A program made the position numbers and the translations under genes. The notes below the pieces were generated by a model. That model had not been told where the DNA came from and did no database searches. It was given only the letters and a program-made list of their open reading frames with translations. From Nomia melanderi (lineage: Eukaryota > Arthropoda > Insecta > Hymenoptera > Halictidae): a DNA stretch of 64,000 nt. The stretch lies in the NCBI RefSeq assembly GCF_051020985.1, contig NW_027475306.1, positions 1 to 64,000 on the forward strand, in the 5' to 3' direction. This document shows, piece by piece, positions 50,901 to 62,990 of the stretch (position 1 is the stretch's first letter; each line of letters starts with the position of its first letter).

Positions 50901-53700
50901 GACAATGCACTTTGATTTATCGCGCTATCTGTAATAGAACCCGAGATATCACCAGATACATGCTGGATTTTTACATGACATTGGGTGACGGATACCGAAC
51001 ATCTGTAATTTTCTCGTCCCCTGGTGGTCCGAGGTCGTTCCCGCTGCACAGATTCATGCGCCAGGGCCCCCTGCAGATAATTCACTTTGGTTTAGTGCGC
51101 TATCTGTAAGAGCACCCGAGATATCACCAGATATATGCTGGATTTTTACATTCCCTTGGGCGACGAATACCGAAAATGTGTAATTTCCTCGGCCCCTGGT
51201 GATCCGAGGTCGTTCCCGCTGCACATATTCATGCGCCAGGGCCTCCTGCAGATAATTCACTTTGGTTTATTGCGCTATCTCTAATAGCCCCGAGATATCA
51301 CCAGATGTATATTGGATTTTTCCCTGACTCTGAGTGTCCGGCCCCATGAGACGGTGGTTCTCTCGGCCCCTGGTGGTCCGAGGTCGTTCCCGCTGCACAG
51401 ATTCATGCACCAGGGCCTCCTGCAGATAATTCACTTTGGTTTATTGCGCTATCTGTTATAGCACCCGAGATATCACCAGATATATATTGGATTTTTCCCT
51501 GACCCTGAGTGTCCGGCCCCATGAGACGGTGGTTTTCTCGGCCCCTGGTGGTCCGAGGTCGTTCCCGCTGCCCAGATTCATGCGCCAGGGCCTCCTACAG
51601 ACAATTCACTTTGATTTATTGCGCTATCTGTAATAGCACCCGAGAAAGCTCCATATATATGCTGAATTTTTACATGACTTTGGGTGATGGATACCGAAAA
51701 TCTGTAATTTTCTCGGCCCCTGGTGGTCCCATGTCGTTCCTGCCGCACAGATTCATGCGCAAGGGCCTCCTAAGTACAATGCACTTTGATTTATTGCGCC
51801 ATCTCTAATGTCACCCGAGATATCATCAGATATATATTGGATTTTTCCCTGGCCTTGACAGTCCGGACCCATGAGACGGTGGTTTTCTCGGCCCCTGGTG
51901 GTCCGAGGTCGTTCCCGCTGCACAGATTCAGACGCCAGGGCCTCATACGGACAATGCCCTTTGATTTATTGCGCTATCTCTAATAGCACCCGAGATATCA
52001 CCAGATATATGCTGTATTTTTACATGACCTTGGGAGACGGATACCGAAAATCTGTAATTTTCTCGGCCCCTGGTGGTCCTGGTCCTTGCTGCTGCACAGA
52101 TTCATGCGCCAGGGCCTCCTATGGACAATGCACTTTGGTTTGTAGCGCTATCTCTAATAGCACCCGAGATACCACCAGATATATATTGGATTTTTCCCTG
52201 AACCTGACAGTCCGGACCCATGTGTCGGTGATTTTCTCGGTCCCTGGTGGTCCGAGGTCGATCCCGCTGCACAGATTCATGCGCAAGGGCCTCATACGGA
52301 CAATGCACTTTGATTTATTGCGCTATCTCTAATCGCACCAGAGATATCACCAGATATATATTGGATCTTCCCCTGACCCTGAGTGTCCGGCCCCATGAGA
52401 CTGTGGTTTTCTCGGCCCCTGGTGGTCCGAGGTTGTTCCCGCTGTACAGATTCATGCGCCAGGGCATCCTACAGACAATGCACTTTGATTTATGGCGCTA
52501 TCTGTTCTAGCACCCGAGATATCAACAGATATATATTGGATTTTTCCCTGACCCTGAGTGTCCGGCCCCATGAGACGGTGGTTTTCTCGGCCCCTGGTGG
52601 TCCGAGGTCGTTCCCGCTGCCCAGATTCATGCGCCAGGACCTGCTACAGACAATGCACTTTGATTTATTGCGCTATCTGTAATAGCACCCGTGAAAGCTC
52701 CATATATATGCTGAATTTTTACATGAGTTTGGGTGACGGATACCGAAAATCTGTAATTTTCTCGGCCCCTGGTGGTCCCATGTCGTTCCTGCTGCACAGA
52801 TTCATGCGCAAGTGCCTCCTAAGTACAATGCACTTTGATTTATTGCGCTATCTCTAATATCACCCGAGATATCATCAGATATATATTGGATTTTTCCCTG
52901 ACCCTGACAGTCCGGCCCCATGAGACGGTGATTTTCTCGGCTCCTTGTGGTCCGAGGTCGCTCCAACTGTACAGAATCATGCGCCAGGGCTTCCTGCAGA
53001 CAATGCACTTTGATTTATCGCGCTATCTGTAATAGCACCCGAGATATCATCAGATATATGCTGGATTTTTACATGAGCTTGGGTGACGGATTCCGAAAAT
53101 CTGTAATTTTCTCGGCCCCTTGTGGTCCGATATCGTTCCTGCTGCACAGATTCATGCGCAATGGCCTCCTACGGACAATGCTCTTTGATTTATTGCGCTA
53201 TCACTAATAGCACCCGAGATATCACCAGATATATATTTGATTTTTCACTGACCCTGAGTGTCCGACCGCATGAGACGGTGTTTTTCTCGGCCCCTGGTGG
53301 TCCGAGGTCGTTCCCGCTGCCCAGATTCATGCGCCAGGACCTCCTACAGACAATGCACTTTGATTTATTGGGCTATCTGTAATAGCACCCGAGAAAGCAC
53401 CATATATATGCAGGATTTTTACATGACTTTGGGTGACGGGTACAGAAAATCTGTAATTTTCTCGGCCCCTGGAGATCCGAGGTCGTTCCTGCTTCACAGG
53501 TTCATGCGCCAGGGCCTCCTGCAGACTATGCACTTTGATTTATTGCGCCATCTGTAATAGCACCCGAGATATCACCAGATATATATTAGATTTTTCCCTG
53601 ACCCTGAGAGTCCGGCCCCATGAGACGGTGGTTGTCTCGGCCCCTGGTGGTCCGAGGTCGTTCCCGCTGCACAGATTCATGCGCCAGGGCCTCCTGCAGA
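47976..53700 (+). repeat. B-type-rich stretch with A-B dimer runs
   Basis: Twelve B-type boxes lie at 48,831, 49,181, 49,531, 49,706, 50,406, 50,970, 51,145, 51,669, 52,019, 52,718, 53,068 and 53,418 (positions of TTTACATGAC or its equivalent). Many are exactly 350 bp apart, which is A-B alternation. Two B subtypes are present. One keeps GAGATATCACC, with GGACACCG and TCTGTAAGTTTC in some. The other has GAAAGCTCC or GAAAGCACC. Small length changes occur near 50,510 (minus 1), 50,586 (plus 40), 51,285 (minus 1, TAGCCCCGAG) and 52,080 (minus 1). Confidence 0.85.
50586..50665 (+). repeat. 40-bp internal tandem duplication inside one monomer
   Basis: A 40-bp segment beginning GGACCCTGAGGATCC (50,586-50,625) is repeated at 50,626-50,665 with one mismatch (GGATCC against GGTTCC). 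The host monomer is about 215 bp. The duplicated length equals the distance between two similar motifs in the consensus monomer, CCCTGAGTGTCCG at 64-76 and CCCTGGTGGTCCG at 104-116. Confidence 0.93.
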
Positions 53701-55975
53701 TAATTCACTTTGGTTTATTGCGCTATCTCTAATAGCACGCGAGATATCACCAGATATATATTGGATTTTTCCCCGACCCTGAGTGTCCGGCCCCATGAGA
53801 CGGTGGTTTTCTCGGCCCCTGGTGGTCCGACGTCGTTCCTGCTGCACAGATTCATGCGCCAGGGCCTCCTAGAGACAATGCACTTTGATTTATTGCGCTA
53901 TCTGTAATAGCACCCGAGATATCACTAGATATATATTGGATTTTTCCCTGACCCTGAGTGTCCGACCGCATGAGACGGTGGTTTTCTCGTCCCCTGGTGG
54001 TCCGAGGTCGTTCCCGCTGCACAGATGCATGGGCCAGTGCATCCTGCAGATAATTCACTTTGAATTATTGCGCTATATGTAATAGCACCCGAGATATCAC
54101 CAGATATACATTGGATTTTTCCCAGACCCTGAGTGTCCGGCCCCATGTGTCGGTGGTTTTCTCGGCCCCTGGTGGTCCGAGGTCGTTGCCGCTGCACAGA
54201 TTCATGCGCCAGGGCCTCCTACAGACAATGCACTTTGATTTATTGGGCTATCTGTAACAGCACCCGAGAAAGCACCATATATATGCTGGATTTTTACATG
54301 ACTTTGGGTGACGGATACAGAAAATCTGTAATTTTCTCGACCCCTGGAGATCCGAGGTCGTTCCTGCTTCACAGATTCATGCGCCAGGGCCTACTGCAGA
54401 CAATGCACTTTGATTTATTGCGCCATCTGTAATAGCACCCGAGATATCGCCAGATATATATTGGATTTTTCCCTGACCCTGAGTGTCCGGCCCCATGAGA
54501 CGGTGATTTTCTCGGCCCCTGGTGGTACGAGGTCGTTCCCGCTGCACAGAATCATGCGCCAGGGCTTCCTGCAGACAATGCACTTTGATTTATCGCGCTA
54601 TCTCTAATAGCACCCGAGATATCACCAGATATATAATGGAGTTTTCCCCGACCCTGACTGTCCGGCCCCATGAGACGGTTGTTTTCTCGGCCCCTGGTGG
54701 TCCGAGGTCGTTCCCGCTGCACAGATGCATGCTCCAGGGCCTCCTGCAGATAATTCACTTTGGTTTATTGCGCTATCTCTAATAGCACCCGAGATATCAC
54801 CAGATATATATTGGATTTTTCCCTGACCCAGAGTGTCCGGCCCCATGAGACGGTGGTTTTCTCGTCCCCTGGTGGTCCGAGGTCGTTCCCGCTGCAGAGA
54901 TGCATGCGCCAGGGCCTCCTGCAGATAATTCACTTTGGTTTATTGCGCTATCTCTAATAGCATCCGAGATATCACCAGATATATATTGGATTTTTCCCCG
55001 ACCCTGAGTGACCGGCACCATGAGACGGTGGTTTTCTCGGACCCTGGTGATCCGAGTTCGTTTCTGCTGCAGAGATTCATGCGTCAGGGCCTCCTGCAGA
55101 CAATTCACTTTGGTTTATTGCGCTATCTCTAATAGCATCCGAGATATCACCAGATATATATTGGATTTTTCCCCGACCCTGAGTGTCCGGCCCCATGAGA
55201 CGGTGGTTTTCTCGGCCCCTGGTGGTCCGACGTCGTTCCTGCTGCACAGATTCATGCGACAGGGCCTCCCGCAGATAATTCACTTTGGTTTATTGCGCTA
55301 TCTCTAATAGCACCCGAGATATCACCAGATATATATTGGATTTTTCCCTGACCCTGAGTGTCCGGCCCCATGTGTCGGTGGTTTTCTCGGCCCCTGGTGA
55401 TCCGAGGTCGTTCCCGCTGCACAGATTCATGCGCCAGTGCCTCGTACAGACAATGCACTCCGATTTATCGCGCTATCTGTAATAGCACCCGAGAAATCAC
55501 CAGATATATGCTGGATTTTAACATGACCTTGGGTGACGGATACCGAAAATCTGTAATTTTCTCGGCCCCTGGTAGTCGGAGGTCGATCCCGCTGCGCTGA
55601 TTCATGCGCCAGGGCCTCCTGCAGACAATACACTTTGATTTATCGCGCTATCTGTAATAGAACCCGAGATATCTCCAGATATATGCTGGATTTTTACATG
55701 ACTTTGGGTGACGGACACCGAAAATCTGTAAGTTTCTCGGCCCCTGGAGGGCCGAGGTCGTTCCTGCTTCTCAGATTCATGCGCCAGGGCCTCCTGCAGA
55801 CAATGCACTGTGATTTATAGCGCTATCTGTAATAGAACCCGAGATATCTCCAGATATATATTGGATTTTTCCCTGACCCTGAGTGTCCGGCCCCATGAGA
55901 CGGCGGTTTTCTCGGCCCCTGGTGGTCCGAGGTCGTTCCCGCTGCACAGATTCATGCGCCAGGGCCTCCTGCAGA
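53701..55975 (+). repeat. HOR copy 1: 13 monomers (2,275 bp)
   Basis: First copy of the homogeneous higher-order repeat. It begins with the monomer marked by AATAGCACGCGAGATATC. It has one monomer more than later copies: monomers 6 and 7 (54,576-54,925) are separate here but fused into one in copies 2-5. B-type boxes are in monomers 4, 11 and 12 (near 54,293, 55,520 and 55,695). The 54,183 site reads GTTGCCGCTG where copies 2-5 read GTTGTCGCTG. Confidence 0.92.
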
Positions 55976-58075
55976 TAATTCACTTTGGTTTATTGCGCTA
56001 TCTCTAATAGCACGCGAGATATCACCAGATATATATTGGATTTTTCCCCGACCCTGAGTGTCCGGCCCCATGAGACGGTGGTTTTCTCGGCCCCTGGTGG
56101 TCCGACGTCGTTCCTGCTGCACAGATTCATGCGCCAGGGCCTCCTAGAGACAATGCACTTTGATTTATTGCGCTATCTGTAATAGCACCCGAGATATCAC
56201 TAGATATATATTGGATTTTTCCCTGACCCTGAGTGTCCGACCGCATGAGACGGTGGTTTTCTCGTCCCCTGGTGGTCCGAGGTCGTTCCCGCTGCACAGA
56301 TGCATGGGCCAGTGCATCCTGCAGATAATTCACTTTGAATTATTGCGCTATATGTAATAGCACCCGAGATATCACCAGATATACATTGGATTTTTCCCAG
56401 ACCCTGAGTGTCCGGCCCCATGTGTCGGTGGTTTTCTCGGCCCCTGGTGGTCCGAGGTCGTTGTCGCTGCACAGATTCATGCGCCAGGGCCTCCTACAGA
56501 CAATGCACTTTGATTTATTGGGCTATCTGTAACAGCACCCGAGAAAGCACCATATATATGCTGGATTTTTACATGACTTTGGGTGACGGATACAGAAAAT
56601 CTGTAATTTTCTCGACCCCTGGAGATCCGAGGTCGTTCCTGCTTCACAGATTCATGCGCCAGGGCCTACTGCAGACAATGCACTTTGATTTATTGCGCCA
56701 TCTGTAATAGCACCCGAGATATCGCCAGATATATATTGGATTTTTCCCTGACCCTGAGTGTCCGGCCCCATGAGACGGTGATTTTCTCGGCCCCTGGTGG
56801 TACGAGGTCGTTCCCGCTGCACAGAATCATGCGCCAGGGCTTCCTGCAGACAATGCACTTTGATTTATCGCGCTATCTCTAATAGCACCCGAGATATCAC
56901 CAGATATATAATGGAGTTTTCCCCGACCCTGACTGTCCGGCCCCATGAGACGGTGGTTTTCTCGTCCCCTGGTGGTCCGAGGTCGTTCCCGCTGCAGAGA
57001 TGCATGCGCCAGGGCCTCCTGCAGATAATTCACTTTGGTTTATTGCGCTATCTCTAATAGCATCCGAGATATCACCAGATATATATTGGATTTTTCCCCG
57101 ACCCTGAGTGACCGGCACCATGAGACGGTGGTTTTCTCGGACCCTGGTGATCCGAGTTCGTTTCTGCTGCAGAGATTCATGCGTCAGGGCCTCCTGCAGA
57201 CAATTCACTTTGGTTTATTGCGCTATCTCTAATAGCATCCGAGATATCACCAGATATATATTGGATTTTTCCCCGACCCTGAGTGTCCGGCCCCATGAGA
57301 CGGTGGTTTTCTCGGCCCCTGGTGGTCCGACGTCGTTCCTGCTGCACAGATTCATGCGACAGGGCCTCCCGCAGATAATTCACTTTGGTTTATTGCGCTA
57401 TCTCTAATAGCACCCGAGATATCACCAGATATATATTGGATTTTTCCCTGACCCTGAGTGTCCGGCCCCATGTGTCGGTGGTTTTCTCGGCCCCTGGTGA
57501 TCCGAGGTCGTTCCCGCTGCACAGATTCATGCGCCAGTGCCTCGTACAGACAATGCACTCCGATTTATCGCGCTATCTGTAATAGCACCCGAGAAATCAC
57601 CAGATATATGCTGGATTTTAACATGACCTTGGGTGACGGATACCGAAAATCTGTAATTTTCTCGGCCCCTGGTAGTCGGAGGTCGATCCCGCTGCGCTGA
57701 TTCATGCGCCAGGGCCTCCTGCAGACAATACACTTTGATTTATCGCGCTATCTGTAATAGAACCCGAGATATCTCCAGATATATGCTGGATTTTTACATG
57801 ACTTTGGGTGACGGACACCGAAAATCTGTAAGTTTCTCGGCCCCTGGAGGGCCGAGGTCGTTCCTGCTTCTCAGATTCATGCGCCAGGGCCTCCTGCAGA
57901 CAATGCACTGTGATTTATAGCGCTATCTGTAATAGAACCCGAGATATCTCCAGATATATATTGGATTTTTCCCTGACCCTGAGTGTCCGGCCCCATGAGA
58001 CGGCGGTTTTCTCGGCCCCTGGTGGTCCGAGGTCGTTCCCGCTGCACAGATTCATGCGCCAGGGCCTCCTGCAGA
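55976..58075 (+). repeat. HOR copy 2: canonical 12 monomers (2,100 bp)
   Basis: Complete 12-monomer unit. Monomer 1 starts at 55,976 and carries GCACGCGAGATATC. Monomers 4, 10 and 11 are B-type (boxes near 56,568, 57,620 and 57,795). Monomer 6 is a hybrid of HOR copy 1 monomers 6 and 7, with CTGACTGTCC on its left and CGGTGGTTTTCTCGTCCCC on its right, placing the exchange between 56,933 and 56,955. Confidence 0.93.
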
Positions 58076-59475
58076 TAATTCACTTTGGTTTATTGCGCTA
58101 TCTCTAATAGCACGCGAGATATCACCAGATATATATTGGATTTTTCCCCGACCCTGAGTGTCCGGCCCCATGAGACGGTGGTTTTCTCGGCCCCTGGTGG
58201 TCCGACGTCGTTCCTGCTGCACAGATTCATGCGCCAGGGCCTCCTAGAGACAATGCACTTTGATTTATTGCGCTATCTGTAATAGCACCCGAGATATCAC
58301 TAGATATATATTGGATTTTTCCCTGACCCTGAGTGTCCGACCGCATGAGACGGTGGTTTTCTCGTCCCCTGGTGGTCCGAGGTCGTTCCCGCTGCACAGA
58401 TGCATGGGCCAGTGCATCCTGCAGATAATTCACTTTGAATTATTGCGCTATATGTAATAGCACCCGAGATATCACCAGATATACATTGGATTTTTCCCAG
58501 ACCCTGAGTGTCCGGCCCCATGTGTCGGTGGTTTTCTCGGCCCCTGGTGGTCCGAGGTCGTTGTCGCTGCACAGATTCATGCGCCAGGGCCTCCTACAGA
58601 CAATGCACTTTGATTTATTGGGCTATCTGTAACAGCACCCGAGAAAGCACCATATATATGCTGGATTTTTACATGACTTTGGGTGACGGATACAGAAAAT
58701 CTGTAATTTTCTCGACCCCTGGAGATCCGAGGTCGTTCCTGCTTCACAGATTCATGCGCCAGGGCCTACTGCAGACAATGCACTTTGATTTATTGCGCCA
58801 TCTGTAATAGCACCCGAGATATCGCCAGATATATATTGGATTTTTCCCTGACCCTGAGTGTCCGGCCCCATGAGACGGTGATTTTCTCGGCCCCTGGTGG
58901 TACGAGGTCGTTCCCGCTGCACAGAATCATGCGCCAGGGCTTCCTGCAGACAATGCACTTTGATTTATCGCGCTATCTCTAATAGCACCCGAGATATCAC
59001 CAGATATATAATGGAGTTTTCCCCGACCCTGACTGTCCGGCCCCATGAGACGGTGGTTTTCTCGTCCCCTGGTGGTCCGAGGTCGTTCCCGCTGCAGAGA
59101 TGCATGCGCCAGGGCCTCCTGCAGATAATTCACTTTGGTTTATTGCGCTATCTCTAATAGCATCCGAGATATCACCAGATATATATTGGATTTTTCCCCG
59201 ACCCTGAGTGACCGGCACCATGAGACGGTGGTTTTCTCGGACCCTGGTGATCCGAGTTCGTTTCTGCTGCAGAGATTCATGCGTCAGGGCCTCCTGCAGA
59301 CAATTCACTTTGGTTTATTGCGCTATCTCTAATAGCATCCGAGATATCACCAGATATATATTGGATTTTTCCCCGACCCTGAGTGTCCGGCCCCATGAGA
59401 CGGCGGTTTTCTCGGCCCCTGGTGGTCCGAGGTCGTTCCCGCTGCACAGATTCATGCGCCAGGGCCTCCTGCAGA
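58076..59475 (+). repeat. HOR copy 3: 8-monomer deletion variant (1,400 bp)
   Basis: Identical in order to copy 2 through monomer 7. Its eighth monomer is a hybrid of monomers 8 and 12: TTTTTCCCCGACC from monomer 8 joined to GAGACGGCGGTTTTC from monomer 12. The exchange lies between 59,374 and 59,404. Exactly 700 bp (four monomers) are lost, including both adjacent B-type monomers 10 and 11, so only one B-type monomer remains, near 58,668. Confidence 0.93.
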
Positions 59476-61575
59476 TAATTCACTTTGGTTTATTGCGCTA
59501 TCTCTAATAGCACGCGAGATATCACCAGATATATATTGGATTTTTCCCCGACCCTGAGTGTCCGGCCCCATGAGACGGTGGTTTTCTCGGCCGCTGGTGG
59601 TCCGACGTCGTTCCTGCTGCACAGATTCATGCGCCAGGGCCTCCTAGAGACAATGCACTTTGATTTATTGCGCTATCTGTAATAGCACCCGAGATATCAC
59701 TAGATATATATTGGATTTTTCCCTGACCCTGAGTGTCCGACCGCATGAGACGGTGGTTTTCTCGTCCCCTGGTGGTCCGAGGTCGTTCCCGCTGCACAGA
59801 TGCATGGGCCAGTGCATCCTGCAGATAATTCACTTTGAATTATTGCGCTATATGTAATAGCACCCGAGATATCACCAGATATACATTGGATTTTTCCCAG
59901 ACCCTGAGTGTCCGGCCCCATGTGTCGGTGGTTTTCTCGGCCCCTGGTGGTCCGAGGTCGTTGTCGCTGCACAGATTCATGCGCCAGGGCCTCCTACAGA
60001 CAATGCACTTTGATTTATTGGGCTATCTGTAACAGCACCCGAGAAAGCACCATATATATGCTGGATTTTTACATGACTTTGGGTGACGGATACAGAAAAT
60101 CTGTAATTTTCTCGACCCCTGGAGATCCGAGGTCGTTCCTGCTTCACAGATTCATGCGCCAGGGCCTACTGCAGACAATGCACTTTGATTTATTGCGCCA
60201 TCTGTAATAGCACCCGAGATATCGCCAGATATATATTGGATTTTTCCCTGACCCTGAGTGTCCGGCCCCATGAGACGGTGATTTTCTCGGCCCCTGGTGG
60301 TACGAGGTCGTTCCCGCTGCACAGAATCATGCGCCAGGGCTTCCTGCAGACAATGCACTTTGATTTATCGCGCTATCTCTAATAGCACCCGAGATATCAC
60401 CAGATATATAATGGAGTTTTCCCCGACCCTGACTGTCCGGCCCCATGAGACGGTGGTTTTCTCGTCCCCTGGTGGTCCGAGGTCGTTCCCGCTGCAGAGA
60501 TGCATGCGCCAGGGCCTCCTGCAGATAATTCACTTTGGTTTATTGCGCTATCTCTAATAGCATCCGAGATATCACCAGATATATATTGGATTTTTCCCCG
60601 ACCCTGAGTGACCGGCACCATGAGACGGTGGTTTTCTCGGACCCTGGTGATCCGAGTTCGTTTCTGCTGCAGAGATTCATGCGTCAGGGCCTCCTGCAGA
60701 CAATTCACTTTGGTTTATTGCGCTATCTCTAATAGCATCCGAGATATCACCAGATATATATTGGATTTTTCCCCGACCCTGAGTGTCCGGCCCCATGAGA
60801 CGGTGGTTTTCTCGGCCCCTGGTGGTCCGACGTCGTTCCTGCTGCACAGATTCATGCGACAGGGCCTCCCGCAGATAATTCACTTTGGTTTATTGCGCTA
60901 TCTCTAATAGCACCCGAGATATCACCAGATATATATTGGATTTTTCCCTGACCCTGAGTGTCCGGCCCCATGTGTCGGTGGTTTTCTCGGCCCCTGGTGA
61001 TCCGAGGTCGTTCCCGCTGCACAGATTCATGCGCCAGTGCCTCGTACAGACAATGCACTCCGATTTATCGCGCTATCTGTAATAGCACCCGAGAAATCAC
61101 CAGATATATGCTGGATTTTAACATGACCTTGGGTGACGGATACCGAAAATCTGTAATTTTCTCGGCCCCTGGTAGTCGGAGGTCGATCCCGCTGCGCTGA
61201 TTCATGCGCCAGGGCCTCCTGCAGACAATACACTTTGATTTATCGCGCTATCTGTAATAGAACCCGAGATATCTCCAGATATATGCTGGATTTTTACATG
61301 ACTTTGGGTGACGGACACCGAAAATCTGTAAGTTTCTCGGCCCCTGGAGGGCCGAGGTCGTTCCTGCTTCTCAGATTCATGCGCCAGGGCCTCCTGCAGA
61401 CAATGCACTGTGATTTATAGCGCTATCTGTAATAGAACCCGAGATATCTCCAGATATATATTGGATTTTTCCCTGACCCTGAGTGTCCGGCCCCATGAGA
61501 CGGCGGTTTTCTCGGCCCCTGGTGGTCCGAGGTCGTTCCCGCTGCACAGATTCATGCGCCAGGGCCTCCTGCAGA
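59476..61575 (+). repeat. HOR copy 4: canonical 12 monomers (2,100 bp)
   Basis: Full 12-monomer unit nearly identical to copy 2. One private change is TCGGCCGCTGG near 59,592 where the other copies have TCGGCCCCTGG. B-type boxes are near 60,068, 61,120 and 61,295. Confidence 0.92.
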
Positions 61576-62990
61576 TAATTCACTTTGGTTTATTGCGCTA
61601 TCTCTAATAGCACGCGAGATATCACCAGATATATATTGGATTTTTCCCCGACCCTGAGTGTCCGGCCCCATGAGACGGTGGTTTTCTCGGCCCCTGGTGG
61701 TCCGACGTCGTTCCTGCTGCACAGATTCATGCGCCAGGGCCTCCTAGAGACAATGCACTTTGATTTATTGCGCTATCTGTAATAGCACCCGAGATATCAC
61801 TAGATATATATTGGATTTTTCCCTGACCCTGAGTGTCCGACCGCATGAGACGGTGGTTTTCTCGTCCCCTGGTGGTCCGAGGTCGTTCCCGCTGCACAGA
61901 TGCATGGGCCAGTGCATCCTGCAGATAATTCACTTTGAATTATTGCGCTATATGTAATAGCACCCGAGATATCACCAGATATACATTGGATTTTTCCCAG
62001 ACCCTGAGTGTCCGGCCCCATGTGTCGGTGGTTTTCTCGGCCCCTGGTGGTCCGAGGTCGTTGTCGCTGCACAGATTCATGCGCCAGGGCCTCCTACAGA
62101 CAATGCACTTTGATTTATTGGGCTATCTGTAACAGCACCCGAGAAAGCACCATATATATGCTGGATTTTTACATGACTTTGGGTGACGGATACAGAAAAT
62201 CTGTAATTTTCTCGACCCCTGGAGATCCGAGGTCGTTCCTGCTTCACAGATTCATGCGCCAGGGCCTACTGCAGTCAATGCACTTTGATTTATTGCGCCA
62301 TCTGTAATAGCACCCGAGATATCGCCAGATATATATTGGATTTTTCCCTGACCCTGAGTGTCCGGCCCCATGAGACGGTGATTTTCTCGGCCCCTGGTGG
62401 TACGAGGTCGTTCCCGCTGCACAGAATCATGCGCCAGGGCTTCCTGCAGACAATGCACTTTGATTTATCGCGCTATCTCTAATAGCACCCGAGATATCAC
62501 CAGATATATAATGGAGTTTTCCCCGACCCTGACTGTCCGGCCCCATGAGACGGTGGTTTTCTCGTCCCCTGGTGGTCCGAGGTCGTTCCCGCTGCAGAGA
62601 TGCATGCGCCAGGGCCTCCTGCAGATAATTCACTTTGGTTTATTGCGCTATCTCTAATAGCATCCGAGATATCACCAGATATATATTGGATTTTTCCCCG
62701 ACCCTGAGTGACCGGCACCATGAGACGGTGGTTTTCTCGGACCCTGGTGATCCGAGTTCGTTTCTGCTGCAGAGATTCATGCGTCAGGGCCTCCTGCAGA
62801 CAATTCACTTTGGTTTATTGCGCTATCTCTAATAGCATCCGAGATATCACCAGATATATATTGGATTTTTCCCCGACCCTGAGTGTCCGGCCCCATGAGA
62901 CGGTGGTTTTCTCGGCCCCTGGTGGTCCGACGTCGTTCCTGCTGCACAGATTCATGCGACAGGGCCTCCCGCAGATAATTCACTTTGGTT
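61576..62990 (+). repeat. HOR copy 5: partial, about 8 monomers
   Basis: Matches copies 2 and 4 for eight monomers, then diverges in the ninth. After AATAGCACCCGAGATATC it reads CATATATATATTGG and TCCAAGACCCAGAG instead of the expected monomer 9. One private change is CTGCAGTCAATGC near 62,274. Its single B-type box is near 62,168. Confidence 0.9.
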
